From Leptospiraceae bacterium (GTDB taxonomy: Bacteria > Spirochaetota > Leptospiria > Leptospirales > Leptospiraceae): a stretch of DNA of 64,000 nucleotides. This document shows, piece after piece, positions 19,717-29,189 of the stretch; positions within the stretch are counted from its first letter, which is position 1, and every line of letters begins with the position of its first letter. The stretch covers positions 186,001-250,000 of the forward strand of contig JACKPB010000001.1 in the NCBI GenBank assembly GCA_024233875.1, written 5' to 3'. The position numbers and the translations under genes were made by a program. The notes below the pieces were generated by a model. It searched no databases. It saw nothing but the letters and a program-made list of their open reading frames with translations, and was not told the origin of the DNA.

Positions 19717-20589
19717 TCAGCCGGTTTCATCTAGTTCTGGGTTGATTTCCTCACCGCAATACTTGCAATAGATAGCGTCATGATCATGACCTTCTTTCAG
19801 ACAGGAAGGACAGGTTTGGGTTGTTATTGATTCCTTGCTGGCGAGACCCAATTCTACCGAGACGATTCCTGTAGGCACTGCCAGAATGGCGTATCCGCTC
19901 AACATAATGATAGAAGAAAGGAATTGTCCCATTGGGGTCTTGGGGGCAATATCACCATAGCCGACCGTAGTTAGAGTCACTATCGCCCAATACATGGAGA
20001 TTGGAATATTGGTAAATCCATTCTCTTCACCTTCGACAATGTACATAATCGTTCCATTCATAGCCGTGAAGCTGAGAATGAAGATTAGAAACACCAAAAT
20101 CTTATAACCGCTGGCTTTGAGAGCCATGATGAGAACGTCAGCTTCCCTGATAAACTGAATCATTTTAAAAATTCGGAAGACTCTGAGCAAACGGAAAATT
20201 CTCACTGTCATAAGGTATTGGGTTCCCTGCATAAATAGACCGAGATAGGCAGGTAGGATGGAAACCAGATCGATGATACCGAAGAAGCTGAATATATATT
20301 TGAGAGGTCTATTCACTGAGACAATTCTGGCTATGTACTCGAAGGTGAAGAGGATTGTCATGATCCATTCGGCTATCTTTATACCTGTAGAATATTCCTT
20401 TTCTATGGAATTGATACTTTCAAATAGTACGAGGATGAAACTGAATACAATAAATACTAAAAGTAAGACATCAAAAGCCTTACCGGCTTTTGTGTCCGCT
20501 TCGAATATGACTTCATAGATTTTTTGTCTCCAGGGGGAAACATAGATTTTCTCTTTATTCTTTGAGGATGCTGGCATTTTCTGAATCAT
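19717..20589 (-). CDS. Voltage-sensor potassium channel with a C-terminal zinc ribbon
   Basis: 290 residues, six membrane helices. S4 has arginines at every third place (VRIFRLLRVFRIFKMIQFI, about 130-148). The pore carries TLTTVGYGD, the potassium selectivity filter (about 210). After S6 the C-terminus ends in a zinc-ribbon-like pair, CPSCLKEGH and CKYC. Family members pass potassium ions out along the gradient when depolarised. The zinc ribbon is unusual and could act as a ligand or assembly domain. Starts with ATGA overlapping the stop of the upstream AAA+ gene by four bases, so they are cotranscribed. Confidence 0.92.
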   Translation of the reverse strand: MIQKMPASSKNKEKIYVSPWRQKIYEVIFEADTKAGKAFDVLLLVFIVFSFILVLFESINSIEKEYSTGIKIAEWIMTILFTFEYIARIVSVNRPLKYIFSFFGIIDLVSILPAYLGLFMQGTQYLMTVRIFRLLRVFRIFKMIQFIREADVLIMALKASGYKILVFLIFILSFTAMNGTIMYIVEGEENGFTNIPISMYWAIVTLTTVGYGDIAPKTPMGQFLSSIIMLSGYAILAVPTGIVSVELGLASKESITTQTCPSCLKEGHDHDAIYCKYCGEEINPELDETG

Positions 20590-22094
20590 TCACCGGGTTT
20601 TGTCTCAATACCGATTTCCATGAGATCTTCGGGAAGAATTGTACAGAGTGCTTCTTCGGTAAGATCTGTTATTTTAACCAATCGATTGGCTTGATTCATA
20701 TAAGTTTTTTCAAATATATTTCGTGCCAAACGACCGTTGCCAAAGGTCTTGTCTCTGAGATCGTATTCCATTTGAAATTTTTCTCTGAGCTTTTCTTTTG
20801 CAGGTTCGGAGAGATTCAATTTCATTTTTGAAGATATCCTTTCAAAGATTTGAACCAATTCCTCCGGAGAGTAGTCTTCAAACTGAATGTACTTATTGAA
20901 TCTGGATTTGAGACCCGGATTCTTGTCTATGAAACTTTCCATATTATCTGTGTAGCCCGCGACTATTACAATGATACGACTCCTGTTGTCCTCCATGAAT
21001 TTTAGAAGAGTGTTAATCGCTTCTCTTCCGAAATCATTCTCTCCCCCTTCAGCGAGAGCATAGGCTTCATCTATAAAAAGGACACCATCCAGAGCTGATT
21101 GGCAAATCTCCAGAGTCTTAGCAGCAGTTTGTCCTACAAACCCCGCTACCAATCCCGATCGATCCGTCTCCACCAAATGTCCCTTGCTCAACACGCCCAG
21201 GGATTTATAAATCTTTGAAATGAAACGTCCGATCGTTGTCTTCCCCGTGCCGGGATTGCCGGTGAAAACTAGGTGGAGAGATTTGTCGGGAACAGCCAAT
21301 CCTTTTTCTTTTCGAATCTTTTCGATCTTGATTACATTGATGAGGTTATTGATTTCTGATTTGACGGACTCCAGACCCACAAGAGAATTCAACTCTTCCA
21401 TCAATTCTTCCAGAGATTTTTCTTCTTCCTGTGGTGGAGGGGGCTTTTTCTCTTTTCCTGAGACGGTGGAGGGATTGGATTTCCTTTCCTCAATTCCTTT
21501 CTGAAGCCTTTCTGTGTATCCAAAAAAATCATCATAAATCCCTGTAAGCTGACGGGAAAACTCATGATCTTTTTCTTTCGATTTTTTTAAAATTGTTCCT
21601 GAATTGTAGAGGAGAAGAAATTTTTCCTCATCGGAAGTTATCTTCCCATCGGCTTTGATCAAAAGATTCCAGATTTGAAAGAGCAATTGAGAGAATCGAT
21701 CAAAGAGCATTGTCTCATTGCGTAAGTCATATTCTCTCGCCGCTTCAAGAAGTGTGGGGAGGGGAAATTGATCGTTCAGAAATACCGATGCGTAGTTGGA
21801 GTTTTGCCTTTTGTAGTCATCGAGACTTTCACGGAGAGTTTGAAGATTCCATTTTAGATCTTTGTGGACGGTATTCAAAATGTCTATCGCAGTTCCGAGA
21901 GTTTCTACTGAGAGAGGTTCTTTGCTATCCAGAAAAGATAGTACACGGAGCATTTCTGATCGAAAGAGTTTTTCGGGATAAAGATCGCCCGAAGGTGTTC
22001 CCAGGGCGACTGCTTTTTCTCTAAAAAATGTAGTACATACGTCGATCTCTGAAAGAGCCGATTGTACTTTGGTCAGAATTTCCTTTTTATCCAA
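20586..22094 (-). CDS. CbbX/SpoVK-like AAA+ ATPase with an N-terminal TerB-like region
   Basis: 502 residues. The N-terminal half contains a helical TerB-like segment (around LLIKADGKITSDEEKFLL, about 145-160). The C-terminal AAA+ domain (about 225-490) has Walker A GNPGTGKTTIGRF, Walker B GVLFIDEAYALAEGG, a second-region Arg motif, and LVGLESVKSEI at its start. CbbX-type ATPases remodel protein complexes such as Rubisco; the substrate here is unknown. TTG start at 22094 with AGGA about six bases upstream, right behind glyQS. It overlaps the potassium channel gene by four bases. Confidence 0.86.
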   Translation of the reverse strand: MDKKEILTKVQSALSEIDVCTTFFREKAVALGTPSGDLYPEKLFRSEMLRVLSFLDSKEPLSVETLGTAIDILNTVHKDLKWNLQTLRESLDDYKRQNSNYASVFLNDQFPLPTLLEAAREYDLRNETMLFDRFSQLLFQIWNLLIKADGKITSDEEKFLLLYNSGTILKKSKEKDHEFSRQLTGIYDDFFGYTERLQKGIEERKSNPSTVSGKEKKPPPPQEEEKSLEELMEELNSLVGLESVKSEINNLINVIKIEKIRKEKGLAVPDKSLHLVFTGNPGTGKTTIGRFISKIYKSLGVLSKGHLVETDRSGLVAGFVGQTAAKTLEICQSALDGVLFIDEAYALAEGGENDFGREAINTLLKFMEDNRSRIIVIVAGYTDNMESFIDKNPGLKSRFNKYIQFEDYSPEELVQIFERISSKMKLNLSEPAKEKLREKFQMEYDLRDKTFGNGRLARNIFEKTYMNQANRLVKITDLTEEALCTILPEDLMEIGIETKPGE

Positions 22095-22096
22095 GG

Positions 22097-23488
22097 TCAG
22101 ATCCTATCTATGAAGTAAGATTTTAATGATTGGATGTCTATCCTTTCCTGTTTCATGGTATCCCTCTCTCTTACGGTCACTGAATTGTCTTTTAGTGAAT
22201 CATAATCAACTGTAATACAATAAGGAGTACCCAGTTCATCCTGTCTTCTGTATCTCTTTCCTATCGCGCCACTTTCATCATATTCACAATACCAATGCTC
22301 ACGGAGAGTCTGAAAGATTTCTTTTGCTTTTTCACCCAGTCCATCTTTTTTCATAAGGGGGAAGATCCCGATTTTGATCGGTGCTACTTTAGAAGAAAGG
22401 TGGAGAACTGTACGGGTTTCTCCATCCGCTAGTTTCTCTTCTTCGTAAGCATCCGAGATGACAGAGAGAAAGAGACGGTTCAAACCCAAAGCGGGCTCGA
22501 CTACGTAGGGAAGGAATTTTTTATTATTGGATTGGTCTGTGTATTTCAGATCCTGACCGGAAGCTTTTTCGTGTTGGGTGAGATCGTAATCGGTTCGGGA
22601 AGCTATTCCCCAGAGCTCGCCCCATCCGAATGGAAATTTGAATTCGATGTCCGAAGTCTCTTCACTGTAAAATGAAAGTTCTGATTTTTCATGTTGTCTA
22701 ACGCGAATGCTTTCTTTTTGAATTCCGATAACCTCAATGAGGAAGTTCGTACAGTAGTCCACCCAATGAGTGAACCATTCTTTCTGGCTTCCGGGTTCAC
22801 AAAAAAATTCCATTTCTAATTGTTCGAATTCTCTGGTTCTAAAAACAAATTGTCTCGCCATAATTTCATTTCGAAAAGACTTTCCGATCTGTGCTATGCC
22901 GAAAGGAATTTTCTTGCGTGAGGTGTTGGCTATGTTCTTGAAGTTTATAAATATTCCCTGAGCAGTTTCGGGTCGGAGATAGATGTCCATGGTCCCGCCT
23001 TCATTGGCGCCCTGCTGGGTTTTGAACATGAGGTTGAAGTTTCTGGCCTCGGTAAAGGTTTCCGACTTTCCGCAATTCGGACAGGCGTAATTTTCCTTTT
23101 TGAGAACCTGCTGGAGTTCTTCGAGAGTCTTGCCCACAGTAAATCCCTCTCCGAGTTTTTCATCGAGGAAATGATCTACCCGAAATCTCACCTTACAGGA
23201 TTTGCAGTCGATGAGAGGATCTGAAAAATTGCTCACATGACCCGATGCTTCCCAAACCCGAGGATGCAGGAGAATAGAAGAATCCAAACCGACAATATCA
23301 TCCCTACGGTGAACAAAGTATTTCCACCATAGCTTTCTTAGATTATTGAGAATTTCTACTCCATAGGGACCGTAATCAAAAGAATTGGAGAGACCTCCAT
23401 AGATTTCCGATCCGGGAAATACAAAACCTCTCCTTTTGCAGAGAGCGACTATATCTTTTAGTTGTGAATCTTCTTTGTCCTGAGCCAT
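22097..23488 (-). CDS. glyQS: Glycyl-tRNA synthetase (class II, alpha2 type)
   Basis: 463 residues from the ATG at 23488; an in-frame TTG at 23503 would add five. It joins glycine to tRNA-Gly. Visible: ALCKRRGFVFPGSEIYGG, class II motif 2 FRNEIMARQFVFRTREFEQ, a zinc-binding C-x2-C pair in the insert (CKSC and CPNC), GIASRTDYDL, and motif 3-like EPALGLNRL. The anticodon-binding domain is at the end (about 370-463). Both candidate starts have poorly spaced Shine-Dalgarno sites. MAQDKED fits the family start better. The stop is followed after two bases by the AAA+ gene. Confidence 0.95.
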   Translation of the reverse strand: MAQDKEDSQLKDIVALCKRRGFVFPGSEIYGGLSNSFDYGPYGVEILNNLRKLWWKYFVHRRDDIVGLDSSILLHPRVWEASGHVSNFSDPLIDCKSCKVRFRVDHFLDEKLGEGFTVGKTLEELQQVLKKENYACPNCGKSETFTEARNFNLMFKTQQGANEGGTMDIYLRPETAQGIFINFKNIANTSRKKIPFGIAQIGKSFRNEIMARQFVFRTREFEQLEMEFFCEPGSQKEWFTHWVDYCTNFLIEVIGIQKESIRVRQHEKSELSFYSEETSDIEFKFPFGWGELWGIASRTDYDLTQHEKASGQDLKYTDQSNNKKFLPYVVEPALGLNRLFLSVISDAYEEEKLADGETRTVLHLSSKVAPIKIGIFPLMKKDGLGEKAKEIFQTLREHWYCEYDESGAIGKRYRRQDELGTPYCITVDYDSLKDNSVTVRERDTMKQERIDIQSLKSYFIDRI

Positions 23489-23560
23489 ATTGTCAATATT
23501 CAAAATCCTTATGGAAATTAAAGTTTTTTCATTTTTTTAGCCGGAAATCCCGGGAAGGAA

Positions 23561-23905
23561 TCATCTTCCGATCCATTTCTTCCATACATCGGGTTGAAAA
23601 CCTACAGTTGCATTTTTCTCTAATCTCACTATAGGTGTTCTCGTGATTTCCGGGTGTTCGAGAAGTTTGTCCAATGGGTTGAATTGGATGTACTTCAATT
23701 GCAATTTTTCAAAAGCCTGAGAATCGCGATTGATACATTCTTCAGGAGAGACAGATCGAAAAATATTATTGAATTCTCCCTTACTGATCGGTTTTTCCAG
23801 GATGTCGATCTGATGAATTTTGACCCCACCTCTTTCTTTAAAAAATCGAACCGCTTTGGCAGTGTCTTTGCACTTTTTTGTTCCGAAGATTTGAATTTGT
23901 ATCAT
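23561..23905 (-). CDS. ArsC/Spx-family thioredoxin-fold protein
   Basis: 114 residues, the usual length of the ArsC/Spx/YffB family. FGTKKCKDTAKAVRFF holds a single Cys in the position of the ArsC active-site cysteine, and TPIVRL gives the cis-proline site. ArsC reduces arsenate with glutathione; Spx-type relatives bind RNA polymerase. The second CxxC cysteine of Spx is absent (C-K-D-T), so an arsenate-reductase-like or YffB-like role is more likely. Divergent from the Cys/His repeat protein. Confidence 0.8.
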   Translation of the reverse strand: MIQIQIFGTKKCKDTAKAVRFFKERGGVKIHQIDILEKPISKGEFNNIFRSVSPEECINRDSQAFEKLQLKYIQFNPLDKLLEHPEITRTPIVRLEKNATVGFQPDVWKKWIGR

Positions 23906-24059
23906 TTTGTCCCCGCTTAGTTACCACTAAGGATTTCATTTTTTGAATTCTGTAAAATATTTTTTCCTGAATTCTTATGAGTTTCCCGGCCGGGGAAAAT
24001 TTCTATCCTATAAAAATTTGAGAAATGACAGAGAAGTAATCTTTCTTAGGATGAACTTT

Positions 24060-25466
24060 ATGAAAAAACTTTTATCCTTATTCATAGCACTTGCATTACT
24101 ATTTGGTTCAGAAGCTTTCTCTGATGAAGAAAAAAATGACCCTAAAGAGTCCATTCTGGTGGGCTTTGTCATTCGACATGGAGACATTGTAGATGGTCTG
24201 ACGCCGATTTACAAAACATTGGATGGAAAGTATCTCGGTAATATTCAAATGGGTGATTCCCATGGTGGAAAGGGTGGGAGAGAATCGATAGCGATTCGAA
24301 GCAATGCGATCGTTCAGGGTCTAATCGCAGAAAAATGCGAGTACTTTGGTGCTGACCATATCTGTCGACTTCGGGTGATTTGGAAGCGTTGGTCAAATGG
24401 TTCAGCCAACGGTGATTATTTGCTCTCGGAATACTATGGTACAGGAAACTTTGGAACCAATCAAAAACTTGTGGAACTTTCGTCTGCGGACGATCTGCCC
24501 TTTAAAGGCGTTTCCAGTCAAAATCTGGCTCATACCAATGGTGATCTATTTCTCTCTGATCTCAAATTGATCTCTCAGAATGGAGAGGAAATCTCTTTTG
24601 GTAGAAATGAATCCCTCTCCAAAAGAGAAACTACAGTCCCGGTTGTGGACGAGACAGTTGTAGAGGAATCTTCAGAGCCTGAAGTAAAGGAAGAAGTATC
24701 AGAAAAAGAAGAAAACAGCTCTGAGAAAGAAGAAATCAAACCTTCCCTCTCTAAAAAGTCCTGCTGTGGAAATTCAGGAAAGCAATCCTGCGGACATCAT
24801 GAAGGTGGGAAGAAGTCCTGCTGTGGCGAATCAGGCAAGCAATCCTGCGGACATCATAAAGGTGGGATGAAGTCCTGCTGTGGAGATTCGGGAAAGCAAT
24901 CCTGCGGACATCATAAAGGTGGGATGAAGTCCTGCTGTGGAAATTCGGGCAAGCAATCCTGCGGACATCACAAAGGCGGAATGAAATCCTGCTGTGGAGA
25001 TTCGGGAAAGCAATCCTGCGGACACCATAAAGGTGGGATGAAGTCCTGCTGTGGAGATTCGGGAAAGCAATCCTGCGGACATCATGAAGGCGGAATGAAA
25101 TCCTGCTGTGGAGATTCGGGCAAGCATTCCTGCGGTGAACAGGATGGAAGTAAGAAATCCTGTTGTGGTGAAAGCTCCCAATCAGAAACTTCTGATGGAA
25201 CAGAAACTGAAGAATCTGAAAAACCTAAGGAGAATTTTCCAAACGGGCACGGAGTTCCTAAAAAATCCAATTCTTCCGAAAATGGTCATGGTGTGAATCC
25301 GAAAGAAAACCCGAATTCGGAGGATGGGGATTGCTGTTCTCCGGAAGAAAAAACTGAAGAAAAGATAGAAGTTCCGGATGAGTCCACGAAAAATTCCGAG
25401 AGCGATTCCTCTGAAAAAACAGATTCGGATTCTAAGAATTCGGATGAGAAAAATTCAGATTCTTGA
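24060..25466 (+). CDS. Secreted Cys/His-rich tandem-repeat protein
   Basis: 468 residues from the ATG at 24060, preceded by AGGATG. A signal peptide (about 1-21) comes first. The N-terminal domain (about 25-185) is not recognised. Then a Glu-rich linker leads into seven 19-residue repeats plus a partial eighth (about 233-372). Each repeat reads K-S-C-C-G-x-S-G-K-Q-S-C-G-H-H-x-G-G-x, with three Cys and two His. A very acidic Ser/Asp/Glu tail ends the protein. The Cys/His density suggests metal binding or cross-linking in the periplasm or outside the cell; this is inference. Related proteins were not recognised. It is divergent from the ArsC/Spx-like gene. Confidence 0.82.
   Translation: MKKLLSLFIALALLFGSEAFSDEEKNDPKESILVGFVIRHGDIVDGLTPIYKTLDGKYLGNIQMGDSHGGKGGRESIAIRSNAIVQGLIAEKCEYFGADHICRLRVIWKRWSNGSANGDYLLSEYYGTGNFGTNQKLVELSSADDLPFKGVSSQNLAHTNGDLFLSDLKLISQNGEEISFGRNESLSKRETTVPVVDETVVEESSEPEVKEEVSEKEENSSEKEEIKPSLSKKSCCGNSGKQSCGHHEGGKKSCCGESGKQSCGHHKGGMKSCCGDSGKQSCGHHKGGMKSCCGNSGKQSCGHHKGGMKSCCGDSGKQSCGHHKGGMKSCCGDSGKQSCGHHEGGMKSCCGDSGKHSCGEQDGSKKSCCGESSQSETSDGTETEESEKPKENFPNGHGVPKKSNSSENGHGVNPKENPNSEDGDCCSPEEKTEEKIEVPDESTKNSESDSSEKTDSDSKNSDEKNSDS
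24756..25170 (+). repeat. 57-bp in-frame tandem repeat (seven full units plus a partial eighth)
   Basis: Units begin at 24756, 24813, 24870, 24927, 24984, 25041 and 25098, with a broken eighth from 25155. They match almost base for base (for instance, AAGTCCTGCTGTGGAGATTC recurs). The high DNA identity suggests recent expansion and probable copy-number variation between strains. Confidence 0.95.
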
Positions 25467-25502
25467 AATTCAATTCTAAGATCAAGGGGAAGGGAGAATA
25501 GG

Positions 25503-27194
25503 CTACCGAAAATCAGGTTCGGTTGCATCCTCCCATTCTTCTTCCGGTTCATTCAACCTGGGTATCCAAAGCTTGCATCTTTCAAGATGAAATCGAAAGG
25601 TTTTGTCGGAGGGAATGATGCGGATGCACTCTTCGAGAATTTCCAAAGCGGACCGGGGATCTCTCGAATAAAAAAGTCGAATGCTTTCTTTCAACATATC
25701 CGAGGTGAGATCCTTGAGTTTGATCAGCTCGGGTGGATCGGAATCATAAACTTCATAGATATGCAGAGGCCTGGTCTTGGAGAGCATGCGAACCCTATCG
25801 ATGTGGCGGAGCTTGAAGTCCTCAGGTTTCTCTAAACTGTCCAGAACCGTCTCGGTAATCAGAGTTTTGACCCCGTACAACTTTGTCAGATTCTCTATCC
25901 GGGGTACCAGTTTGATTGAGTCTGAAATGAGAGAATTTTCCATACGATTGTTTTCTCCCAGAGTACCGATCATCATTTCCCCTGAGTGAAGACCGATTCC
26001 GATTTCTATAGGCTCTCTATAGTTGACCCCTTCGTATTTTTCGAAGTATTTCTTTAAATACATTTGCATTTCTATAGCGGCTCGGACCGCATTGTCCGTT
26101 TCCCCTTCAAATAAAGCCAAAATGGCGTCCCCAACATATTTATCTATAAAACCGGAATACTTCCTAACTATGGGTCCCATATGCTTTAGATAGGAATTGA
26201 GAAATTCAAAATTTTCCACTGTAGTCATGGTAGAAGATAAAGAATTGAAGGAGCGAATGTCTGAATAGAGAACTGTCATCTCACGTTTTATGCTTTCACC
26301 GAGGTAGATCCTCTCAATAGGTTTTGAGGAAATTAGGGACAGCGATTCTTTAGGAACAAATTGTTCGTAAAATTCCATCCTTGTCTTTATGGCTTGATTC
26401 TCCTGTAGGACTAAACTTTTGGAATGGGCGAGATACGAAGAAGCAAGGAGAAATGTTCCGAAGAGTACAATAAGTGTGGTGAAGAACAGGATCTGAAACT
26501 TCTCCTTTTCTCCGGACAGTTTCTTAATCTCCGAATGTAGGGAATCCAGAAAGATCTCTATTTCTTTACTTCTTTCCTGATCGGAAAATTTTTCTATGAA
26601 TTTGCGTATTTCAATTGGGTGATTGATGAGTAGTTCGGTTTGTGCCAGAAAGTCAGAAAATTCCTGTTCTTCATTTTCCACGGCTAGCTTCTTCAGTCTT
26701 TCGAGAGCTGATTGAAATCTTTTTGTGTCTCCTCTTTCTGCGGAATGAAAGGCGACGAGAAACTCCCTGAGCTGAGAGTTTTTTATGAATTTTTCTTTTT
26801 CGATGTGCTCCAGGTTTTTGGGAAAATTGAATCTGGCATCGGAAAGTTCGATTGAGTAGACTTTGTAGTACTTAAGAAGCTGAGTCTTTTCTTCCAAATC
26901 TTTTTGGAATGCATTCAAAATTTGTCCGGAATCTGAAGTACGATTCGGAGGAAACTCCCCAATGGCTTTTCCGTAACTCGAGAGGGAAGTGTCCAAAGAT
27001 TCAAATTTTTTGGAACCCTCCAGATTGAGTTTTAAAAACTCTGATTGGAGATTCTTTCCTTTAAAATAGATGTCCAGAACTTGAAAGTAGAGATTTTCTT
27101 TCTCTTGGAAATCTGAAGGAAAGGCTTTCAAATAAAAGTATCCGCAGAGAAAGAGTGTAAGTATTAGAAAGATTGGGACTATGAATTTTTTCAA
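25503..27194 (-). CDS. Membrane-bound class III adenylate/guanylate cyclase
   Basis: 563 residues. A first membrane helix (about 5-21) and a second (about 235-255) enclose a helical periplasmic sensor of about 210 residues. The cyclase domain lies at about 295-480: VLYSDIRSFNSLSS (metal Asp), FIDKYVGDAILALF (second metal Asp), and IEIGIGLHSGEMMIGTLG. After it, a TPR-like tail (about 495-545). It forms a cyclic nucleotide from ATP or GTP; the purine-specifying residues could not be judged by eye. The window has a cNMP-binding channel at 41887-43263. Convergent with the Cys/His repeat gene. Confidence 0.92.
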   Translation of the reverse strand: MKKFIVPIFLILTLFLCGYFYLKAFPSDFQEKENLYFQVLDIYFKGKNLQSEFLKLNLEGSKKFESLDTSLSSYGKAIGEFPPNRTSDSGQILNAFQKDLEEKTQLLKYYKVYSIELSDARFNFPKNLEHIEKEKFIKNSQLREFLVAFHSAERGDTKRFQSALERLKKLAVENEEQEFSDFLAQTELLINHPIEIRKFIEKFSDQERSKEIEIFLDSLHSEIKKLSGEKEKFQILFFTTLIVLFGTFLLASSYLAHSKSLVLQENQAIKTRMEFYEQFVPKESLSLISSKPIERIYLGESIKREMTVLYSDIRSFNSLSSTMTTVENFEFLNSYLKHMGPIVRKYSGFIDKYVGDAILALFEGETDNAVRAAIEMQMYLKKYFEKYEGVNYREPIEIGIGLHSGEMMIGTLGENNRMENSLISDSIKLVPRIENLTKLYGVKTLITETVLDSLEKPEDFKLRHIDRVRMLSKTRPLHIYEVYDSDPPELIKLKDLTSDMLKESIRLFYSRDPRSALEILEECIRIIPSDKTFRFHLERCKLWIPRLNEPEEEWEDATEPDFR

Positions 27195-27422
27195 AATATC
27201 TTCTCCATGGACTTTTTTCGAATGATAGTGAAGCTTACCTTAGAAAACCTAGTAACAGGATAGCCGGGAATCAATCATTCTGCAACGAAAAATACTTATT
27301 TCTATTCTTTTCCCGGAAACTTGATTTAGAAAAAAACTCTCTTGCCTCTGAATCGGTCAAAAGAATATAGATAGAATGGTGGTACTTTGGGATAGTTTGC
27401 CCGAAACCCCTTTAATAAAACT

Positions 27423-29189
27423 ATGCAGGCAGTCAAAAAAATTTACTATTCGGAAACTCTGTCTCCCTTTTCAAAATTAGTCACGGCTCTTTTGGTTTTT
27501 GCGGCCTGGCTCAGCCCTATGATCGGGTACGAAATTTTCTTTCCACTCGCTCTTCTCTTTCTTTATCGGATCAACCACACCATTCGGGCTGCAGCGTTTC
27601 AGGTTCTCGTCTTTCAGGCGATCATTGCTCTTGCGGTCTATCCCAGTGATTTGATCTGTATGTACAACTCGACTTCAAAGGCCTGTATCGGAGCTCTAAA
27701 GAGTGAGGTTCAATTCATTGCCCTGAGTGGATTCTGGCTTTTTGTAGGTCTTCTCATTCTATTTTTTGAAGCCAGGACCAGTATTCGGAGATTCGGTTAT
27801 CTCAACAAACAGGATACTTCCACAGGGTTTGCTTACTTTTTCTTGAGACTTTTCCTCTCTTTACTCTCTGCAGTTTTGGGATTCATCCTCATCAATCTCT
27901 TCTTTGGTGCGATCTATTACTACTTCAATTCTCAGCAATTGGTGGGTTTGGATGGTGAGATCAATGTAGATATGGTCATCAATCGTATATTTCGGGGGGA
28001 TTCCGCCCTCTATCTCTGGTTTTTGAATCTACACTCGGCTTCCCGCACTTTGGGAAGGAAAAAAGTACTGGCAATACTCAGAAAACCGTTTCTGGCTTTG
28101 ACAGTTCAGCAAAAACTCATACAAATTTCCACAACTCCCGGAACAGAGCCCTTTCTCAAAAAGTCGAGGTTTGCAAAGGTCAGACAGTACCTTCTGCCCG
28201 GTTGGGGTCTGGTCTATCTGAATCGGTACTGGTTGGGGTTTTCTTCCTTATTTGTTTTTTTGCTTTTGATTCTTTTTGCAGCTACAGCCTGGATCTATCA
28301 TCTGGACTACTCTTTCGGGACAAATTTTTTATTGAGTCTGGGGTTGAAACCGGGAATTCCGGACAAACAATTCATTTTCTACACCTCCCATATTTCCACT
28401 CCTCTATTTGCTACGTTCTCTCTGGTTCTATTTTATATCTTCAGCCAAAATCTCCTCAGGACACAAATGCAAAAGGATGAAGATCCTCCGGAAAAGAGGG
28501 GGCTACAAACAGGATTCAAAGAAAACTTTTCATTGAGCTTTTTGATTCATCTCATCCTGATTTCTGTCATCTTCATCATCCCAGTCATGTTGAAGAGAAA
28601 TACTTCTGACAAGAAAAAAAGTGATCTTTCCAAAACGCATTTTCAGCCCGAAAAAATGGAATTTTACTTCATCGACCCTGAAATTCCCGATGAAGTCAAG
28701 GACTTGAATGGAGGAGTGATTTCCGGGACAGAGACTCCGAACAAACAGGTGGGTGAGGAAATTCCCGATGAAACTGTTACGGAAGAGGGAAAAGTAAAAG
28801 GTTATGTCAAACGAATCAAAGGAAAGAAACTTCCCAAGACCTATTCCAATTACATTTCTGCCAGAATGCGGGGTCCGGAGATGTTTATGGAATACTGGAA
28901 ACGTGCTCCTCATCCCTATTCCTGTGTGGTCGCCTACACCATCACTACAGAAGGTGAGATCACAGATGTAACCATCGTAGAGTCTTCCGACTATCCTGAG
29001 CAGGACCAGCTGACCATCGAGCTCATAGAGAGCATGAGTCCTGTCATGCCTCCTCCCGGTGTGAAAGGAGATGTTCGGGTTACGGAACTTTTCTGGAACG
29101 GTTCAATCGATCCTGATTCCATGCCAACTCAACTTCAAAAAGAAATGGTACTCATGTTTGATGGAAGATACATGGAAGAGGATCTCTGA
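27423..29189 (+). CDS. Multi-span membrane protein with a TonB-like C-terminal domain
   Basis: 588 residues. Several hydrophobic segments fill the first 400 residues (about 25-60, 75-95, 130-180, 270-300, 320-345, 375-395). A proline- and acid-rich linker (about 400-485) follows, then a TonB C-terminal-like domain (about 490-575: PHPYSCVVAYTITTEGEI, VTIVESS, MPPPGVKGDVRVTELF). Ordinary TonB has one N-terminal helix; here it is carried on a large membrane domain. Classic TonB links the proton gradient to outer-membrane receptors. The start ATG at 27423 has no strong ribosome-binding site. Its stop overlaps the start of the PrsW-like gene by one base (TGATG). Confidence 0.75.
   Translation: MQAVKKIYYSETLSPFSKLVTALLVFAAWLSPMIGYEIFFPLALLFLYRINHTIRAAAFQVLVFQAIIALAVYPSDLICMYNSTSKACIGALKSEVQFIALSGFWLFVGLLILFFEARTSIRRFGYLNKQDTSTGFAYFFLRLFLSLLSAVLGFILINLFFGAIYYYFNSQQLVGLDGEINVDMVINRIFRGDSALYLWFLNLHSASRTLGRKKVLAILRKPFLALTVQQKLIQISTTPGTEPFLKKSRFAKVRQYLLPGWGLVYLNRYWLGFSSLFVFLLLILFAATAWIYHLDYSFGTNFLLSLGLKPGIPDKQFIFYTSHISTPLFATFSLVLFYIFSQNLLRTQMQKDEDPPEKRGLQTGFKENFSLSFLIHLILISVIFIIPVMLKRNTSDKKKSDLSKTHFQPEKMEFYFIDPEIPDEVKDLNGGVISGTETPNKQVGEEIPDETVTEEGKVKGYVKRIKGKKLPKTYSNYISARMRGPEMFMEYWKRAPHPYSCVVAYTITTEGEITDVTIVESSDYPEQDQLTIELIESMSPVMPPPGVKGDVRVTELFWNGSIDPDSMPTQLQKEMVLMFDGRYMEEDL

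Noticed and set aside
24756..25170. Regular repeats that could suggest a CRISPR array
   Set aside because: Units abut with no unique spacers, and the period of 57 keeps the reading frame of a coding gene.
24831..25181. 116-codon open frame on the minus strand across the Cys/His repeat
   Set aside because: It is the mirror of a 57-bp repeat in a strongly coding plus-strand gene; its Ala/Ser/Thr-rich sequence simply repeats the antisense frame.
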